A DNA stretch of 5,719 bases. It comes from Betaproteobacteria bacterium (GTDB lineage Bacteria; Pseudomonadota; Gammaproteobacteria; Burkholderiales; Gallionellaceae). Below the pieces are notes generated by a model. The model was not told the origin of the DNA, made no database searches, and saw only the letters and a program-made list of their open reading frames with translations. Below, one piece after another: positions 3,646 to 5,719 of this stretch. Both the position numbers and the translations under genes were made by a program. The first letter of the stretch is position 1. Every line of letters starts with the position of its first letter. The DNA is taken from assembly GCA_028871775.1 (NCBI GenBank), contig JAGWMH010000124.1:1-5719 (forward strand), written 5' to 3'.

Positions 3646-5719
3646 GGTGTGTCAAGCAGCAGTGCAACAAGCGGCACGGGCAGCGGCAGTGCCGGAGCGG
3701 CAGTGTCGGCAATGACTTCAACTGCAGTGCCGCAAGCGATTATTCAGTTGAGCACCCCTGCTGCGACATTCTCTGAATCATCACCGGCGACTGAAGGGCG
3801 CGTTGACGCTGCGGCCAAGTCGCGGGAAAAAGAAGCAAAGACACAGGATGAGCCGAGCCAGCAGGATCAGATCGCAGGGAAAGGCGAATCTGCATTCAAG
3901 AGCGAATTCCAAAGTTTTGTTGCACAATCGGTTGGTCACGCACTACCGATGTACGGGTACAGCCTGTTCCAGCACGCCCCCAACACCTTTGCTCCGGTAG
4001 ATCGCATTCCGGTCACGCCGGATTACCTGATAGGGCCGGGCGATGAATTGCTGGTGCATCTCTGGGGCCAGGTGGAAGCCAGCCAAAGCGTGGTGGTGGA
4101 TCGCACCGGCATGATCAATCTGCCCAAGATCGGCCCCGTCAGCGTGGCGGGTGTGCGCTACCAGGATTTGCAGACACACCTCAAGGCGGCCATCGGCAGG
4201 ATGTTCCGCAATTTTGAACTGGATGTCTCGCTGGGCAAGTTGCGTTCCATTCAGGTATTCGTGGTCGGCCAGGCGGCACGCCCGGGCAGCTATACGGTGA
4301 GCTCGTTAAGCACTTTGGTGAATACCCTGTTTGCTTCCGGTGGCCCCTCGGCAGCGGGTTCGATGCGCCACATCCAGCTGAAGCGCGGCGACAAGCTGGT
4401 CACCGAGTTCGATTTGTATGATCTGTTGCTCAAGGGCGATAAATCCAGAGATGTGCAGTTGTTGCCCGGCGACGTGATTTACATTCCGACTATCGGGGCA
4501 ATGACGGCCATTGCCGGCAGTGTGAATACCCCGGCGATTTTTGAATTGAAAGGCGGGGAAACACTCGCTGACTTGCTTGAATTGGCGGGTGGTTTGACCA
4601 ACGTTGCGGCGGGGCAGAAGGTTGCCGTAGAGCGCATCCACGAGCGCGAGATGCGCAAGGTCGACGAATTCCAGCTGGACAAGGACGGCCTGGACAAGGC
4701 CTTGCATGACGGCGACCTGGTGACGGTGTATTCCATTTCTGCACGCTTTGACAATGCGATCACACTGCGCGGCAACATCGCCATCCCCGGCCGTCATCCA
4801 TGGAAAGAAGGCTTGCGCATCAGCGACGTGATTCCAGACAAGGCAACGCTGATCACCGATAGCTACTGGCTCAAACAAAATCAGACAGCGCGCAGGGATG
4901 TTACCGATTCGGGCAAATTGCGCAACGAAGTGAAACGCACTCTGGCTGAAGTCAACTGGGACTATGCGGTGGTCGAGCGCCTTAATCTCAAAGACCTCAC
5001 CACCAGCCTGATCCCGTTCAATCTGGGCAAGGCGATCATTGATCACGATCCCGCACAAAACCTGTTGCTGTTGCCGGGCGACGTAATCACCATTTTCTCC
5101 AAGGATGATATTCAAGTACCGGCCGCCAAACGCACAAAATACGTGGTACTGGAAGGGGAACTGGCGAATCCCGGTGTCTATCAGGTTCAGCCCGGTGAAA
5201 CCTTGCGTCAATTAATGACACGGGTGGGTGGAGTGTCACCGCAAGCATATTTGTTCGGCAGCGAATTCAGTCGCGAAGCCACGCGCCAGATGCAACAAAA
5301 GCGGCTGGAGGAAATCATTGAGCGCATGGAGGCCGATGTGCAGCGCAGTGCCGCCAGGACAACGTCCGGCGCGCTTTCCGCACAGGATGTTGATGCGGCC
5401 AAAGCGCAAGTGCAATCACAGCAGGCGTTAATTGCCAAGATGCGGCAAGTCAAGGCAACCGGGCGGATAGTGATGGAAATGCCGGAGCAAAATACCCAGG
5501 TCAAAGACCTGCCGGACATCGTGCTTGAAGATGGCGACAGGTTTTATGTCCCCGCACCCAGTTCAACCGTCAGTGTAATGGGCGCCGTGTATAACCAGAA
5601 TGCCTTTTTCTACAAGCAAGGCCAAAGCGTCAGCGATTATCTCAACAAGGCGGGAGGCCCGACGCGCGATGGCGATGAAGATGATATTTATTTGATTCGC
5701 GCCGATGGTCTGGTGTTCA
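3574..5719 (+). CDS. Multi-SLBB polysaccharide export outer-membrane protein, Wza/KpsD superfamily (3' truncated)
   Basis: This protein is expected to form or gate the outer-membrane exit channel for a capsule or exopolysaccharide. The frame stays open for 715 codons to the window edge. Residues 1-24 are a signal peptide (MRKN, then a Leu-rich core, ending AWA/A), with no lipobox. Residues 25-110 are a Ser/Ala/Gly/Thr-rich then charged linker. The Poly_export domain starts near 145 with DYLIGPGDELLVHLWG (150-165). SLBB-like units follow at about 226-306 (GG at 256-257), 309-386 (GG at 339-340), 392-508 (degenerate), 523-660 (GG at 552-553) and 666 onward (GG at 694-695). They are punctuated by PGDVIYIP (298-305), DGDLVTVY (379-386), PGDVITIF (501-508) and DGDRFYVP (653-660). 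A Gln/Glu/Ala-rich, coiled-coil-like insertion spans about 567-640. The start follows an in-frame stop at 3562 and is fixed by the signal peptide; no clear Shine-Dalgarno sequence precedes it. The length already exceeds Wza (about 380 residues) and KpsD (about 560). Confidence 0.92.
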   Translation, partial: MRKNALCSVLSILLLLSFPMAWAAGVSSSSATSGTGSGSAGAAVSAMTSTAVPQAIIQLSTPAATFSESSPATEGRVDAAAKSREKEAKTQDEPSQQDQIAGKGESAFKSEFQSFVAQSVGHALPMYGYSLFQHAPNTFAPVDRIPVTPDYLIGPGDELLVHLWGQVEASQSVVVDRTGMINLPKIGPVSVAGVRYQDLQTHLKAAIGRMFRNFELDVSLGKLRSIQVFVVGQAARPGSYTVSSLSTLVNTLFASGGPSAAGSMRHIQLKRGDKLVTEFDLYDLLLKGDKSRDVQLLPGDVIYIPTIGAMTAIAGSVNTPAIFELKGGETLADLLELAGGLTNVAAGQKVAVERIHEREMRKVDEFQLDKDGLDKALHDGDLVTVYSISARFDNAITLRGNIAIPGRHPWKEGLRISDVIPDKATLITDSYWLKQNQTARRDVTDSGKLRNEVKRTLAEVNWDYAVVERLNLKDLTTSLIPFNLGKAIIDHDPAQNLLLLPGDVITIFSKDDIQVPAAKRTKYVVLEGELANPGVYQVQPGETLRQLMTRVGGVSPQAYLFGSEFSREATRQMQQKRLEEIIERMEADVQRSAARTTSGALSAQDVDAAKAQVQSQQALIAKMRQVKATGRIVMEMPEQNTQVKDLPDIVLEDGDRFYVPAPSSTVSVMGAVYNQNAFFYKQGQSVSDYLNKAGGPTRDGDEDDIYLIRADGLVF

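Noticed and set aside
4306..5211. 301-codon open frame on the minus strand opposite the export gene
   Set aside because: It is antisense to the SLBB region, whose + strand reading has clear PGDVIYIP and PGDVITIF motifs. The minus frame shows no recognisable domain.

Overview
The window carries two unrelated gene sets on the + strand, with dispersed palindromic repeats between them. The GC-rich coding DNA, the split MacA/MacB-type transporter, the Wza-type export protein and the repeat family together suggest a Gram-negative proteobacterium. A betaproteobacterium (for example a Nitrosomonadales/Gallionellaceae relative) is my best guess, but this is inference and no marker gene is present.

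Left block (1-3334): a three-gene tripartite efflux system of the MacA/MacB kind. It has a periplasmic adaptor whose 5' end lies outside the window, a cytoplasmic ABC ATPase, and a four-helix permease with a large periplasmic domain. ATPase and permease are separate genes overlapping by 4 bases, whereas E. coli MacB is one fused protein. The adaptor should link the permease to a TolC-like outer-membrane channel, which is not in the window. The substrate cannot be read from the sequence.

The 351-base gap between adaptor and ATPase (1020-1370) holds no convincing gene. It is mostly two copies of a repeat bounded by GTCATTGCGAG / CTCGCAATGAC with an inner CAATCCAG / CTGGATTG pair. A third copy plus an extra half copy lies just after the permease (3344-3478). 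Its spacer matches the first two only when reverse-complemented, so the ATPase-permease pair is flanked by repeats in opposite orientation.

Right block (3574-5719, running off the window): the first 715 codons of a large secreted multi-SLBB polysaccharide export protein (Wza/KpsD superfamily), with its own probable extended -10 promoter just upstream. It has a signal peptide without a lipobox, a low-complexity linker, a Poly_export domain, about five SLBB-type units (one degenerate) and a coiled-coil-like insertion in the fourth. It probably opens a capsule or exopolysaccharide cluster continuing to the right.

I found no RNA gene, CRISPR array, transposase or attachment site. Nothing here is clearly a new biological system. 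The most notable points are the repeat arrangement around the ABC genes and the architecture of the export protein.
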